Assembly: GCA_005281725.1 (NCBI GenBank)
Contig: SSBO01000001.1
Coordinates: 2,712,399 to 2,776,398 of the forward strand
Length of the DNA stretch: 64,000 nt
Origin: Wuchereria bancrofti
Taxonomy: Eukaryota > Nematoda > Chromadorea > Rhabditida > Onchocercidae
Reading direction: 5' to 3'
The translations under genes and the position numbers were made by a program. The first letter of the stretch is position 1. Every line of letters starts with the position of its first letter. Under the pieces are notes generated by a model. It did no database searches, was not told where the DNA came from, and worked only from the letters and a program-made list of their open reading frames with translations. Shown here in pieces: positions 14,302 to 27,920 of this stretch.

Positions 14302-17300
14302 ATGCCTTCGGATGCGAAAAAACGACGTGATGCAGCAAAAAAACAAGCAGCTAAGAATCGTACCAGAGTCCGTGATCAAAAATTGGTAAGTTCGCAAATA
14401 TTGTACATTTACGTTTCTTTTCCGTTTTGTTAAAATTATAATTAATGAATTAAATTTTTATATCTTATATGTGTGAAAAAATGTGCGGAAAGGATGTATA
14501 CCTTACCTATATAAAGTAGAAGTGATGAAACACAGCGTAATAATCGCATGCTATTTATAATGTTTCTGCCACGTTCATCATGAAGAATACATCAATAAAT
14601 ACTTATATGAAATTTGAAGCATGCGATATCTGCGTATGCATAATTTTTATGATATAAAAGTGGGACATTACATCAGCATATTGTATTTAATATAGATACT
14701 ACATGGATGTTTTAATATACTGTACTTTTGAAAATTTAGTGAAATGAAAAGTTAACTTAGCTATTTTGTATAACGCGATCAAGAAAAGAGCTATTATTGA
14801 ATGAAAATGAAGGTTATATTACGTTCAGGACATTTCTCGAAGGATGTCAATAACATTAAAGAAGTTAATATTGATGTAGCTATCACATAATCTTTGTTGT
14901 AGTTTATCGCAGGCTTTCAGATAATACATCCGCAGGAAAATAATGAAGGTGTTGGATCACTTACTCAAGAACAAACCTCATATATGCAAAATGGTGGTAA
15001 TCATTTATTAAATCTCATTTATTCCTTACTAACATTGTTAGTGAAAAATTTAACAATTAGGCTACACTTTATAGTGCAAGTTCTAGTATGATGGAACTTT
15101 CGCGTTTGTTCAGCGGAAAATGGAAATTGTGTGGAAGGCCAAGTTAAATTTATCGGGAGCATTTTTCGGTCAGATTCTGAATTCTCTCTTTTCTTGATAT
15201 ATATTGAAAATAATGCATGCTGTTTATCTGTAAATCATTAAGGATTGTAGAATTTTAAGTCAAATTAATAAATTACTATACATTGCAGACACTTCTATAA
15301 CAGCTCCATCTATGGATGATGTTATCGATGTAGCTGCTGCGATGCTTGAAAAAATGGAATTGGAAAATGCGAAGGCGAGATCAGTTGCAGGAGCATTAAC
15401 TTCTCATCCATTGTAATTTTTTTCTTCCAGAAAAAAAGGGATTTCATCGGTATTCAGAAAAAATTTTTAATGAAAATATTTTGAAGCAATTCTGGTAGAT
15501 GGTTTCTTATGGAACCGCTTAGATATAAAAATGAACTATACTGTGATCAGATCGGTTTTCCAAAGCTTCCTTTCAGGCAGCTTGCATGAATGTTGAATAA
15601 AGTGTCGTTATTGTAAGACTAATATGTTTTTTTATGAGATTTGTAGAAATGATGTAAATTTAGATCCATGGATCTCAAAATAGAAGGATTAACTGTGACA
15701 TTTCACGGGCGGGAAATTGTGACGGACACAAAACTTGAATTAAATATGGGACGCCGTTATGGTCTTATTGGTTTAAATGGGAGTGGTTGGTTTTATACTT
15801 TTTTAAATTGTTCTTATAACTTGTCAGTATATTTCCATTCTGTTTATTTTAGGAAAGTCTACTTTAATGCAGGCAATATTTCGCCGAGAAATGCCAATTC
15901 CTGATCACGTGGATATGTTCTTGGTGTCTCGTGAAATGGCTGCTTGTAATGAGAGTGCTCTAAAGGTGTGTACATCTTAAAAAAGTTATCATAAATTAAA
16001 ATATGATCATAAATCTATAACAAAAGAAATGTGGACAACTTAGCTAGGAGTTATTGAAGGTGGTATGTGATGTTGATGAACAGAGGAAAGCACTCGAGAA
16101 GCAAGCTGAGGAACTGGCGGCTTCATCGGATGATGGTTCGTAACTTTCCATATTTTACAGCTCAGAAAGATTTCATTAGTTGGAATATAAATATGTTTGG
16201 AATATATATATATATATATTGCAGAAAGTCAGGAAAAATTATTAGATATCTATGATCGTCTGGAAGAAATGGATGCAGATAGAGCGGAAGTAAAGGCTGC
16301 GGAAATATTACATGGTCTTGGTTTCACTAGACAAATGATGCTTAAGAAATGCAAAGATTTCTCAGGTCAGCATAAATTTTCGATCTTTTTTTGTTATTCA
16401 TCATAGGGCTAGAATAACGTTTTAAATTTAGGTTGCAGACGGCTTATACTATTTGTTATAGGAGGTTGGCGAATGCGAATTGCATTAGCACGAGCACTGT
16501 ATCTGAAACCATCATTACTGCTGCTTGACGAACCGACAAATCATCTTGATTTAGAAGCTTGTGTATGGCTTGAGAAAGAACTTGCCGCGTATGTCGGATT
16601 TTTACTACGTTTTTCATCACTGGTAACTATAAATTAGCAGAACAGTGAGATAGAATTTGACATTTTCGGATACTTCTTGCTGGCAGTCATTATCGACATC
16701 TACTATTTATAACTTATAACATACTGTGATTTAACAGAAATATCGAATTTACAATCTCATGTGACAGTCGTAGCCAAACTTGTATTTTTCATGCTTGTAT
16801 GTTTTATGTTTTTTTTTAACTTGTTTAGTCCCCTTTTTTGTTGAAGGAGTTGGCAGATGTTTAGAACAATTATGACATGTTTATTTGGTCTTCCTTTTGA
16901 AACAGTGAAATATAATTATCATACATTTTTAAGGTACAAAAGGACTTTACTAATCGTTTCACACTCACAGGATTTTATGAATGGTGTCTGCACAAATATT
17001 ATTCATTTGTTCCAAAGGAGGCTAGAGTACTATGGAGTGAGTTTTGATAGTTAAAACAATTTAAAATTTTTAAGTTTTGGAGTAAACAACTGAAATGTAG
17101 GAATGAGAGCAGGAAGGAATGGAAAAAGAAAAGGAACGAAAAATTATGAGGGCTTGGACTGTGTTATCTTTTGTCTAGCTACATATGGAAACGGTAAATA
17201 TTATTTTCTTGAAGACGGGTTACAGTGTCAGTGATTTAATCATTTATTCCATTGTCATAGGTTGTTGTTAATGGGAACAAGTGTTTAGGAACAGTGAAAT

Positions 17301-19123
17301 ATTTCTAGGGTAATTATGATACATACGTACGTACTCGGACCGAGTTGCTTGAAAATCAAATGAAGCGTTACAAGTGGGAGCAAGACCAATTGCAACACAT
17401 GAAAGTTAGCTTTTTTTTTTGATTTAATTCATCAGTTTTCAATAACAACTTAAATAATTTGAATATTTATTGTAAAATTTTGTACAGGAATACATTGCGA
17501 GGTTTGGACATGGCAGCGCCAAACTTGCTCGTCAAGCACAAAGCAAAGAGAAAACGATGGCTAAGATGGTAGCTGTCGGATTAACTGAAAAAGTTGTTAC
17601 CGAGAAGGTCATCTTATTAGTTTTAATTATATTTTCTAGTGCTTTAAATTTCTTTGTTGCAAATAAGGAAACAGTTATCTTCACTCATTTTTTAGGTAAA
17701 ACAGTTTTACTTTTTTGATCCTGGTACAATTCCACCTCCGGTTATAATGGTGCAACATGTGTCTTTTCAATACAATGAAAAAACTGTAAGTACTTTGTCT
17801 AAATGGAGCAGGAAAATTATGCATTAGGATTCAAAATGCGATCTCGTAAAAAGCTAGGATATCAGTGTTTTTTTTTTTGAAAAATGTTTGATAATAAGGA
17901 TGAATTTATTGAATTACAAATTTACAAATTAATTGAAATGATGCTTAAATATCAGGCTGAATGCCTCTGCTCTTACTTTTTGATTTGATAAATAACCGAT
18001 AAATCAAATGTGGTAACTCAGTGTTTCAGCCATTAATCTACAAAGATCTCGATTTTGGAATAGATCTTGATACTCGTATCGCTCTGGTTGGTCCAAATGG
18101 AGCAGGAAAATCGACATTATTGAAGTTGATATCAGGCGATGTAATGCCATCAAATGGCCTTATAAGACGTCATTCACATTGCAAAATAGGACGCTATCAC
18201 CAGGTTTGTTGAGTGGTAACAATAAGATAAGCAAGAGCCATTTTTTGATGAGTTTCAAATTTCTATTAATTGAATTAAGTATTTCATTTCCACATTATCT
18301 TTTTCCGAGCGCTAGTTTTTTCCTACCAGTCTCACTTTGTTGCTTCATATTAAATGATTTATTGCAGTCGTTTAAATTTGTGTTTTATAGCATTTGCACG
18401 AAGAATTACCGCTGGAAAAGTCTGCTTTGGAATATTTGATGATGTCATTTCCAGAAGTTAAAGAGAAAGAGGAGATGAGGAAAATTATCGGGCGTTATGG
18501 ATTGACTGGGAGAGAGCAGGTATATTCATAGATTAGTTATTCCCTGTCTTGAAGTCTATGATGCATCTGTATCATTAGACATTGTCTTGTCTTCCCTCAA
18601 ATAGTGATTTTATTCCTCTTCATTGTTAAGTGAATTTTTAAAGGTTTGTCCGATGAAGCAACTGTCAGATGGACAACGATGTAGGGTATCATTTGCTTGG
18701 TTAGCATGGCAACAGCCGCATCTTTTGTTGCTTGATGAGCCTACCAATCATTTAGATTTAGAAAGTATTGATGCTTTAGCGGAAGCAATTAACTGTTTTC
18801 AAGGGGGGATGATTTTGGTTTCGCACGATTTTCGTTTAGTACATCAGGTATGATCTCTCGATTATATTTCTCTTTTATTAATTATCATTATCGATTCTGA
18901 TACAATTTGCTTGGGTGCAGTCATTAATATTTCTTGTTATTAACATAAAATAGTGATTTCATCAGTTAAAGTAATTGTTTTTTTTGTTTGTTTTTAGGTA
19001 GCTGAGGAGATATGGGTTTGTGATAAGCAAACAATCACGAAATGGGATGGTGACATTTTCACATACAAAGATCATCTGCGTAAGGCAATCGAGAAGCATT
19101 GTTCGGAAGTGGTGGAACGATAG
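14302..19123 (+). CDS. abcf-2: ABCF2-type ABC ATPase (ribosome-associated, no membrane domain)
   Basis: Sixteen exons: 14302-14385, 14921-14996, 15289-15412, 15664-15785, 15853-15965, 16048-16135, 16225-16365, 16462-16588, 16934-17036, 17309-17404, 17488-17607, 17696-17785, 18030-18203, 18391-18519, 18644-18847 and 18998-19123. They join in phase into 638 aa. The N-terminus is a Lys/Arg/Ala-rich stretch as in human ABCF2. There are two ABC cassettes: Walker A G-x-N-G-S-G-K-S-T near 131-139 and GPNGAGKST at 449-457; signatures FSGGWRMR near 247-254 and LSDGQ at 536-540; Walker [14 protein letters not shown] in both halves. The linker between the cassettes holds the conserved [18 protein letters not shown] segment. 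ABC-F proteins have no transmembrane domain; yeast Arb1 and relatives act on ribosomes and ribosome biogenesis. Both ATP sites look intact. Confidence 0.97.
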
Positions 19124-22100
19124 TACTTCATTCTCATTAGCTTATCAATCCGTGTTGTGAAGGATTCGTTCTACTGAAAAGATTAACTCTCTAAGGAGAT
19201 AAATGTTGATTTTTTTTTTTGTTTGCTTTATATGAAAGTACTTTGTTATCAACTCAAGCTAAGTTCAGTTCTTTTCGCAGTTCTTACTTTTCAACTCTTC
19301 CTGCTTCTTGAATCCACTTCCTCATTTTTTTTTTTCATCTTTCACAATAGTGAATTTTCAGTAAAAGTGGAAGTGAAGAAAATATTTTGATTAATTCATT
19401 ATTGCTAGCTGGTGATATAAGGAAGTATGTCCATATACGTATGCGTTTTTCATTTATCTCTGGAAAAACAATAAGCATTGTTGTTTTATTCATGAACAGT
19501 AAAAACTAAAATAGTTTGTTTTACTATCATTTATCATGAAGAGCGACGAATACAATTTATAATGAAAAACGTGATGAAAGTAGAAATTTATAACAGTTGT
19601 TAAAGAAAGACTTAAAAATCGGTGAGATAGATTAGAAAGCAGTCTAACGTTTTTCAACATCAATAACCACATTAAAATTACTAATCTTTGAATTACAATA
19701 CGGTGAAGTTAAATTTGCATATGACTACCAATATGCCCATTCGCATATTACTACTATTGATTCACAATATATTCGATATTGATCCCTAACTGTAACCAAT
19801 TATTATACAATCAAAAGGAAACATATCATATGGACATTCATAGTGAAATTTTTGACTAATATTTGGTGACATAAATATCGTATCAGATTGCTTTCTTGTC
19901 CATTGATGTTAAAATTTATATCGTATCCTACTGGGGTCGTTTCCGTACTGCATATGAAATTTTATTAAATGTTTACCTTTTATCAAATTTGCTGCAGGAA
20001 TTCCACATATCATCACTTTTTCAAAAATTTTGAATTTGGTGCCCTTGTATTGTGATATGATGAATAAAAATAGCAGTAAGAGAGAGAGAGAGAAAGAATC
20101 TGTATAATCGGAATGGAAAAATTTTTCAAATTTTTCTATCGTTCTCATTCTTACCTTTTTTATTTAATCGACAAATTAACACAAATTAATAGAACAAGGG
20201 AAGATTAAAAGACACCGGAAGTGGACGTACTGGATACTTCTCATTTATTTTTTGTTTGATTAATAAATTGATGAACAGGTAGAGGTAGAGATGGTAAGGG
20301 GAAATTCAAATGAATGAATGAATGAATTGAGATGACTTAATGAAAAAAAGAAAAGTAGCATATGATGGAGAAGATTCCTTGATAAGTCGTCGGTAAGTCT
20401 CCCTGCTTATGCAAGAAAAAGGTATGGGAAAAGAAAGAGAGGGAGAAAGGAAAGTGATAAGTAAAATATTCAATTGTAAAATTAGAACAGACATATTTCA
20501 TTCCTTCGTTGTAATACAAGAGTGATAAATATTTATGTATTATTGTCATCACTTTTTAAATTAATGCAATTTTTTTCATCTTTTTTTTGAGAAGTTGATT
20601 AGAGTTTATAAAACTAGACAGTAAAGATTTAAGTTTGCAAAACTGAACACTTAAAATTCGGATTTGAAAATTAACGGAAGTATGTATATTCATGGAAGCG
20701 CAAAAATCTGATACCATTTTTTTCTTTTTTTAATTAAATGGTCTTAATATGTATCAGAAAGATTCTTTTTTTAAACAACATTGTAGTTAGTTGCTTAGTT
20801 TGCATATACAGACATTACCTATTATTAAAATTAATTAATAATGAGTATTCGAAAAATTTAATTTTGAAAATTTGTCACTGATTCAATTGAAATAATATTA
20901 GACTGGAACATTAGCAATTATAACAAATAATATCCTCTTTCTTTTTCAATTAATGCTAATTTTTTTTCTTTTTTTTTGATGAACTGAAGGAGAAAATATT
21001 ATGAGAAAGATTGGAAGATCATTCGAATTTCTTAATATTTCATCTTTTGAAGAAGGTCAAAGGAAAAAATTTAAGATTAACACTTGAATTACTTAAGATC
21101 TCAATAATTGTAATATCTGAATAAAAATTTTACAAAAAAATGACAATAATTCCAGAATATAATTAAAGTCCGCAAACGTACCGGATAATATATTATATTT
21201 CTTCGTAATGACGTCATTATAATCATTACAAACGGGAATATAAAATGAAATTAAATCTTTTTTTCAACATCGGATTCATTGAGATAAAAACAGGAAGAAA
21301 TTATAAAATCTAAACATTTGAACAGATAGAAAATGATATTTCATCGGGCAAAAGCATACTGTAATATTCAAATTTCATAATTTTTATCTCATATATTTTT
21401 TTGTTATTGTTTTTATAATGCACGCTCGAATGAATATACAAAATAAAATAGAATATAAAAAAAACATGAAAACAGAGCTTTTAGAAAAGTCTTAATTCAG
21501 GCCATTATCATAATTAATTATTACAAAAAAGAACCGAAAAATATTTGATAATGAAATATTGTATTTACAATGTTTCTATAAATTTTACAAATTTTTTTGT
21601 AAATTTTTTTTCTATCTAATTGAATTTAGGGCATTTGAGAACGAAGAAAAATTGGGAAGGAAAAGAAATGAAAAAGAAGAAAAGAAAAAACAAATGAGTG
21701 TTAAATAATATTGTAATAATATTATATTTTGTAAAATAAAAAATTTGTGATAATATTGTAATATTTAAATCAATTTGATTATTTGAAAAAAAAATTGTAT
21801 AAATTATTATTATAAACAAATTAATTGCTTGAAAATTTTCCACACACAGATACTTTTTTTTTCTTTGTTGATTTGATTATTTTTTTTCTTTTCTTATTTC
21901 TTTTTTCTTTTCTCTTTTCTAAATATATTTTTTCCCTTCTTTTCAAATTAATTCAAATTAATTGCAATTAATTACAACTAATAATAACCTGACATATCAT
22001 TAATTTTTTTTTATCATGTGCTTTCATTTATTTCTTGCAAAAGAATTCGCTTTGTCTTCCTTTTTATTTCAATAATTAAAAAAAAAAATTGGATCATTTG

Positions 22101-23585
22101 AAACTTTCAATGAAATATTTGCTTTCCTGAATAAAAAATACTAGCAAATTTTATGGAAGTTTAACAAAAATTAAAGATTGTCAAGAATGAATAAAAATAT
22201 CGAATAAGCATTTTCACTAGAATTTTTGGAATTTAGAAAAAAATTAGATACAATAAAAACTGAAGTAGCTGAAGCAGTCAAAATTTTCACTCTTTCCAAT
22301 GCTTTTTTTCCTGCGCAAACTAATGAAATTAATTTCTGGTTGATATTCTGGATTCGAAAATAATTCTAAAACATTTCCTATTGGTCGCTAGTACTATCTA
22401 TTTCGAGCTTTGATATAATTATTATTTGTTTATTTCAAGTAAGTATTTGAATTAATGAGTGCAAATTCCTACTACTCCAAAATCATTCGGTTTAGATATT
22501 TTAAACATTAGTATTTAGTTAGTAAACAAATTTTTTAAAAATTTTGTGAATTTTCCTTAGTCAATTTCTTTATTTCTTGTTGTTTTAATTAAAAATAAAA
22601 TAGTAATGTGCATTGCAAAAATTAATTTTAACATATTTGAAAAAAAAAAAATTGGGTTCTCACTGTTTTTCTGTGATACTATTACGAAATGTAATTAATT
22701 TAACTGCAAACATGTCGAGAAATGCTTATCAATTCAACCTGTGTCAATGTATTACTATCATGGTTGGATGTAGATTTTTTATAATATTTAAATAGTAAAG
22801 AGGAAACGGTATTAACTAGTGAAATTTGGAGAATTTTTTGATCTGAAGATAAAGTCCAGCAAATATTATGCTCTTTTTTGCTGGCATGAATTTACTTTCA
22901 AACTTCATTAATAAAGTTTAAAATACCTTTTATCAAAAATTATATTTCTTACATAATCCTTTGCATAATCTATTGTTTTCACATCAACTTTATCTTCAAT
23001 ATGTTAACTTCTGTTATTAAAATTAAAAATTTAGTTTTTTCACAAAAAAATTTCAATCACATTTTGATTGACTAATTTGTTTTAAAAAATTTTCGTTGTT
23101 ATCATTTTCTCTTCCAAACAAAAATACGAAAATAAAAAAAATTAATTCCGTAATAAAAGAAAAGAAATTATTTACCGGAAATGAAATTGAAAATTATTTT
23201 ACCCAATCTTAATGTATAATCAGCGAATTGGGAGAAAAGGCGGAGTTGTTGCTTCATTTCTTCGTTTTTTTTCCGCTACTTTTTTTGGTCAGATGTGACA
23301 ACTACGATGACTTTAAAATCAGTTATAATTTGTTGGTAGACGGTAAGACGACGACGACGACAACAACAAAGAGACTTACGGCTATGTGTACATGTGTATA
23401 CGCAATCTTCCTACTATGACCATTATTTAAGGTTTATTTTAAGTTTTAAATACAATGCAAAAAGAATACAAAATTAAATTTGAAGATATTATATAACTAC
23501 GCACAGTCAAGAATAATGGCGCCTTTTTTAATTAAAATCTTTGTTGGTTATTAATTAATTATTACTATTATTATTATTATTATTG

Positions 23586-23663
<78 letters not shown>

Positions 23664-25323
23664 TCATTGTTATTATCATTATTTGCACTAGTATACTATT
23701 TGCCAGTATTACTAAAATTTTGATTAGATGTTAATTAATTAACTCTTTATATAAATGTTAAATAAATTCTCGCTAGCCATAAAACTTAAATTAGTGCTTT
23801 TTTTATGAAATTTTTAGGAGTTATGTAAAAGATCTATGAATTTCAAAATAAACTAATGGCAGCACTTTATGGACAGAAGATTTCTAACCAAAAAAAAAAG
23901 TAAAAATGGAGAAAGGGAAAATTTTCGTTGGACAACACATTTAGTAAACTGAATTTATTTCATTTGTCATTTTCCATTTTCTTACATTTCGTTACTCACA
24001 AATTTCTTTTAAGAAGCTTTAACTTTTTTTTTTAAAATCCTTTTCTTTAAAAGCTTTTTTTAAAAAAGGTGAGCAATGATTAAAAAAAAAAGTATTACAA
24101 AGTGATTTTAACACACGGGAAATATAACTAGTATTAAAGTAAAAGATTCAAAGGAATTGTTATCAAAAAAATTTTGTATATGCATAATAATAATTAATAA
24201 TAGCAATAATAATAATAAAAAAATGAAAAATGACCAAAAAGAAATTCATTTAATTGTTTTTCAAATCATTCCTATTAATAATTAGTTCCATAGCAAAATA
24301 TAAAAGCTTTATATTTTGTTCAACACATATTGGTATCGTTATGCTGGTATCATTATATGTTGAAATCTTAGAAAATGTGTGAAATGAATTAACCAAAATT
24401 TGGTGGGCGAAGCAAATTTTTGGTCGTGCTAATTTCAAACTGAAAAAAAGTGTTCAAATTAGAATTCTTTTTAAAATGAAAAAGAAAAAAACGACAGAAA
24501 AGTAACTTTTTCAGAACAACTAGGTAGCCTTGGTAGTTCTTTTATTAAAAATTTAATCGTAATCCTTTTTGCCCATCAATTATCATTGGGTTGCTGAGCA
24601 ACTAGAAAAGTTTCCTAAAGCGATGTGTGACAGTAATTTTTTTGTGTTGTTGACAAAATTAATACAGTTTATTTCTTATTAACTTTTCGTATTTTCTAGG
24701 ATTGAAGGAAATTGAAAATTAGCAATTGACAATGTAAAATATATAATTTTGAGGAAAATATTTTTAAAAGATAACAAAATATTTCTAATTATAAGAAATT
24801 GAAGAAGTGAAATACTTAAAATATATGAGAGAAAATTAAAATAAATGATGTATTAATATTATTTTTCTTCTTATTTTTTATATCTATACAAATATTATAT
24901 TAATCAATTTATATTTTATCATGTTTTGAAATTTTTTAAACAGTAAAATTTCGAAATAATGATTTGGACAAAATTTTTTTCAGTAAAACAAAATGTTAAA
25001 GTTTTCGAATAGTTCCACTGTAATCAATTAATTTGCTGATTAGTAATCAATTAGTTTTTGAAATATTTGAATAATTCTAATGGAAAATTGATTTTTGCTT
25101 TTTTCTGATCTTTAACTGAAATTTTACATTTCGATCAATAAAATACTTAAATTTTTAAAATTATTTCTTTAATTTTTGTTAATATATGATTTTATCTGCT
25201 TTTTCTGCCTCTTTTTTGATAATTAAGATTTTTTGTGTTATAATTTTAATTTTATCATTAACTGTTTTAATTAATTTACTTATAAATATTCTTAAATATG
25301 CTTTCTTCAGTAATTATATTATA
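19124..25323. other. 6.2-kb AT-rich intergenic region, no gene supported
   Basis: Beyond the abcf-2 3' end the region is very AT-rich, with poly-A/poly-T runs, a GA tract at 20079-20094, GAAT repeats near 20311-20326 and a long (ACT)n array. Open frames are short and low in complexity. One at 23228-23419 looks signal-peptide-like but lacks an ATG and runs into a Thr homopolymer. No exon with a conserved motif was found on either strand. Confidence 0.55.
23586..23663. repeat. (ACT)26 trinucleotide microsatellite
   Basis: A perfect CTA/ACT run of about 26 units, flanked on the left by (ATT)n. It is among the longest uninterrupted triplet arrays in the window and is likely to vary in length between individuals. 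Confidence 0.95.
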
Positions 25324-27920
25324 ATGAAGTATTTTTTGCTTCTTTGGACTTCCTATTCGCATTTTGCGCCAACAAATACTGGAAATTTTGGAATGATTGA
25401 CGTAATGATTTCTGGCAGTGAACCAAATTATCGCATTCTTGGTAAGTGTTAAGTGCAAATCATTTATCAATAGTTTTTATTAATTATCAATAGATATAAC
25501 ACAAATTTTATGTTTCTTGCAATTAAAAAGAATACCAAAAAATAAGATTTATTAAATTATACTAAATTAAAACTAAATTATAATAAAAAAACATATTTTA
25601 TTTGTGAACTACACTTTGCTTTTTGTTTTTCGTTTTTCAGGACGACAAATGAGCGTACGTGAAAAACGTTTCGCACCATTTTATCATTTATCAACAAATT
25701 CATATCCTAATATGTTAATTTATTCTAAACCATTAAATGATCATATGAAAGAAGTGATAACGAATGAACATAATAGACTTCGAAGAATAGTGTGTTTTCA
25801 TCGATGCGTACTTATGCAAGAAAAACATTTTAATACTACTTTGTAAATAAGAAAAAGTTAAAGATTAAAAGATTAAAAAGTTCTTAGCTTATCTAATTTT
25901 ATTTTCAATAGAAATTTAATATAAATGTTGCAACATTATGTAACAAAGTGAAAATGATCGATGAGAAAAACGTAAATAAGCGTTATATGTAGATGTCCAT
26001 AGTATACGCTATATTTCAAAGAGAAAAAGGAGAATTCAAGAACTAAATAAAAATTTAAAAATAAAAAACAATTTGCAATTTAGCACTTTTAGATACCAGC
26101 AACCGATATGTTACAAATGTATTGGTCAGACGAATTGGCGATAAGCGCTCAGCGACACGCCAATCGATGCGATTTTCGGTACAGCAAAAACTATTGATTG
26201 ATTACAAATGATTGCCAATAGATTACAATGATTGTTTAGCGTAAACTCTTTGTTTGATATTTTATTTTACGAAATTTTACAAAATAAAATGATAGTTACA
26301 AAAAAAAAAATAAAATGATAAACAATGCAAATGAAATAAAGCTGTGTCATATGAATATTTCAATATATTTTTTTAACATGAATATTTTTATATGAATATT
26401 TTTATTGCCTAATAAATTGAGTAATTAGTTAGCATTAATTAATTATTAATAGCCATTGATTTTTATATTTTTTGGCAAATTTATTCAGCATTTAAAATAA
26501 TCAAGCAAAAAAATGAAATATTACTGTTAAACTTTATTGACAAGCATAAGGAAGATTTTTTTAAATTATATTTGTAATCAAACAATATGTTTGTCATTTT
26601 GTTTATATTTGATCTAAAATTTTCAAACAAAAAAAAAAAATGAGAGCGGAAGAAAATTATATTGCAATAAAAAATTGTTTCAGAAATTTAAAATATTAGT
26701 ATTTAATTTAAATTTAATTATAGACATAGTAATGATCGTATAAATGTTGGTGAAAATATTTGGGTAGCACCATATTCCAATTATACGGAAGCAGTTTCAC
26801 GATGGTTTAACGAAGTATACGATTTACGATGTGATTGTAAGCATGCTTATAAACATTGCTGTGGACACTATGTCCAGGTATTTCTTTCAAACTCGTAATG
26901 ATAACAGTGATAATCAAAATTATCATTTTTATCATTGTCATCAGTACAATGTGCCACTATCACATCACTCTAATGATATTCTGATGATAATGATGGCAAC
27001 ATGTATGCTACAATATTCTGATCATTTTATCATAATACCGCGATTGATGATAATGAGAGTAATGATTGTATCGTTTTATCATTATACCATGATTGGTATA
27101 ATGATAGCTATGACTTTTAATCATTCGCTATGACGCTATCCTAATCATATGATCATGATATGATCAATGTTACAATTATATCTCAATCACTGGGCTTAAA
27201 GTTATTAGGATAAATGATTACCTCATGATTGGTTTGATCATCTTATAAGGTTCATTTCATTTATTTAAGGACAATATTATTTCCAATATTGAATGTAGCA
27301 ATTTAACTCGATCATCTTTATGATGATAAAGCGTATAATCATTCAATCCTAATTAAATTACTATCATTTCAAGATAGTCTGGTCTGAAACAAATTTGGTT
27401 GGTTGTGGATATGCAAAATGTCGTGATATTTGGGGTGTGCAAAATCGTGGTTATCGACATATTTTTGTATGTCATTACAATCCACAAGGAAATACCGTTT
27501 ATATCACCAAAGATGGTTTCTTCGCAGCAAGTTTTTAATTTTTATTTTTTTCTTTTTTTTCAAAAATTTTTTGTTATTTTAAAGATTTTATTATATATGC
27601 TATTAAGATGGACTAGAAATTTGTTGAAATATAGCAAAATATTAGTTGAAATATTTCAGATTACTAAAAAATTTTTATTTTATTTTCTTTTTTTTGCAAG
27701 AATTAGAAAAATAGTATTAAAATAATGATAATAATAAGTGTTATGATAACGTTTTGATAAATCTTAGATGCCAGCATTTACATGGGCTGGTGATAAGCCC
27801 CGTTGTAGTAATTGCCCATCAGATGCATCCGCTTGTTCTCAGGGTCTCTGCTTTGCGCCATCATTATCAATGGAAGAAGCTGATTCTGATTTGGATGCTA
27901 ATAAACTTGGGCAGAATTAA
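25324..27920 (+). CDS. lon-1: Secreted CAP/SCP-domain protein, probable LON-1 orthologue
   Basis: Exons 25324-25441, 25641-25789, 26093-26178, 26724-26877, 27374-27515 and 27775-27920 join in phase to 264 aa. A short hydrophobic N-terminus is followed by R46-E-K-R49, a convertase-type site. The CAP domain has EHNRLRR, ELA-x-SAQRHA, VGENIW, CAP signature 1 GHYVQIVWSET and signature 2 FVCHYNPQGN. The HCCGHY insertion and the C-terminal C-x2-C-x6-C-x4-C segment resemble worm LON-1, a CAP protein that limits body length downstream of DBL-1/BMP signalling. The LON-1 identity is from memory and is less sure than the CAP family call. An in-frame ATG at 25186 would add 46 hydrophobic residues; I preferred 25324 because a TTTCTTCAG acceptor ends at 25310. 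The last intron could instead run from 27499 to 27769, giving a slightly different junction. The tail is acidic and short. Confidence 0.85.
26900..27340. repeat. ATCAT/ATGAT-rich palindromic stretch in lon-1 intron 4
   Basis: The intron between the fourth and fifth exons of the CAP gene is full of ATCAT and ATGAT words in both orientations. The clearest hairpin has 13-bp perfect arms at 27077-27089 and 27094-27106 around a 4-base loop. Near 27150-27175 are overlapping TGATCA/ATATGAT palindromes. Confidence 0.7.

Noticed and set aside
23228..23419. Signal-peptide-like open frame followed by a Thr run
   Set aside because: It begins with TTG, lacks an ATG, and the Thr stretch is a simple triplet repeat; no downstream domain or splice partner was found.
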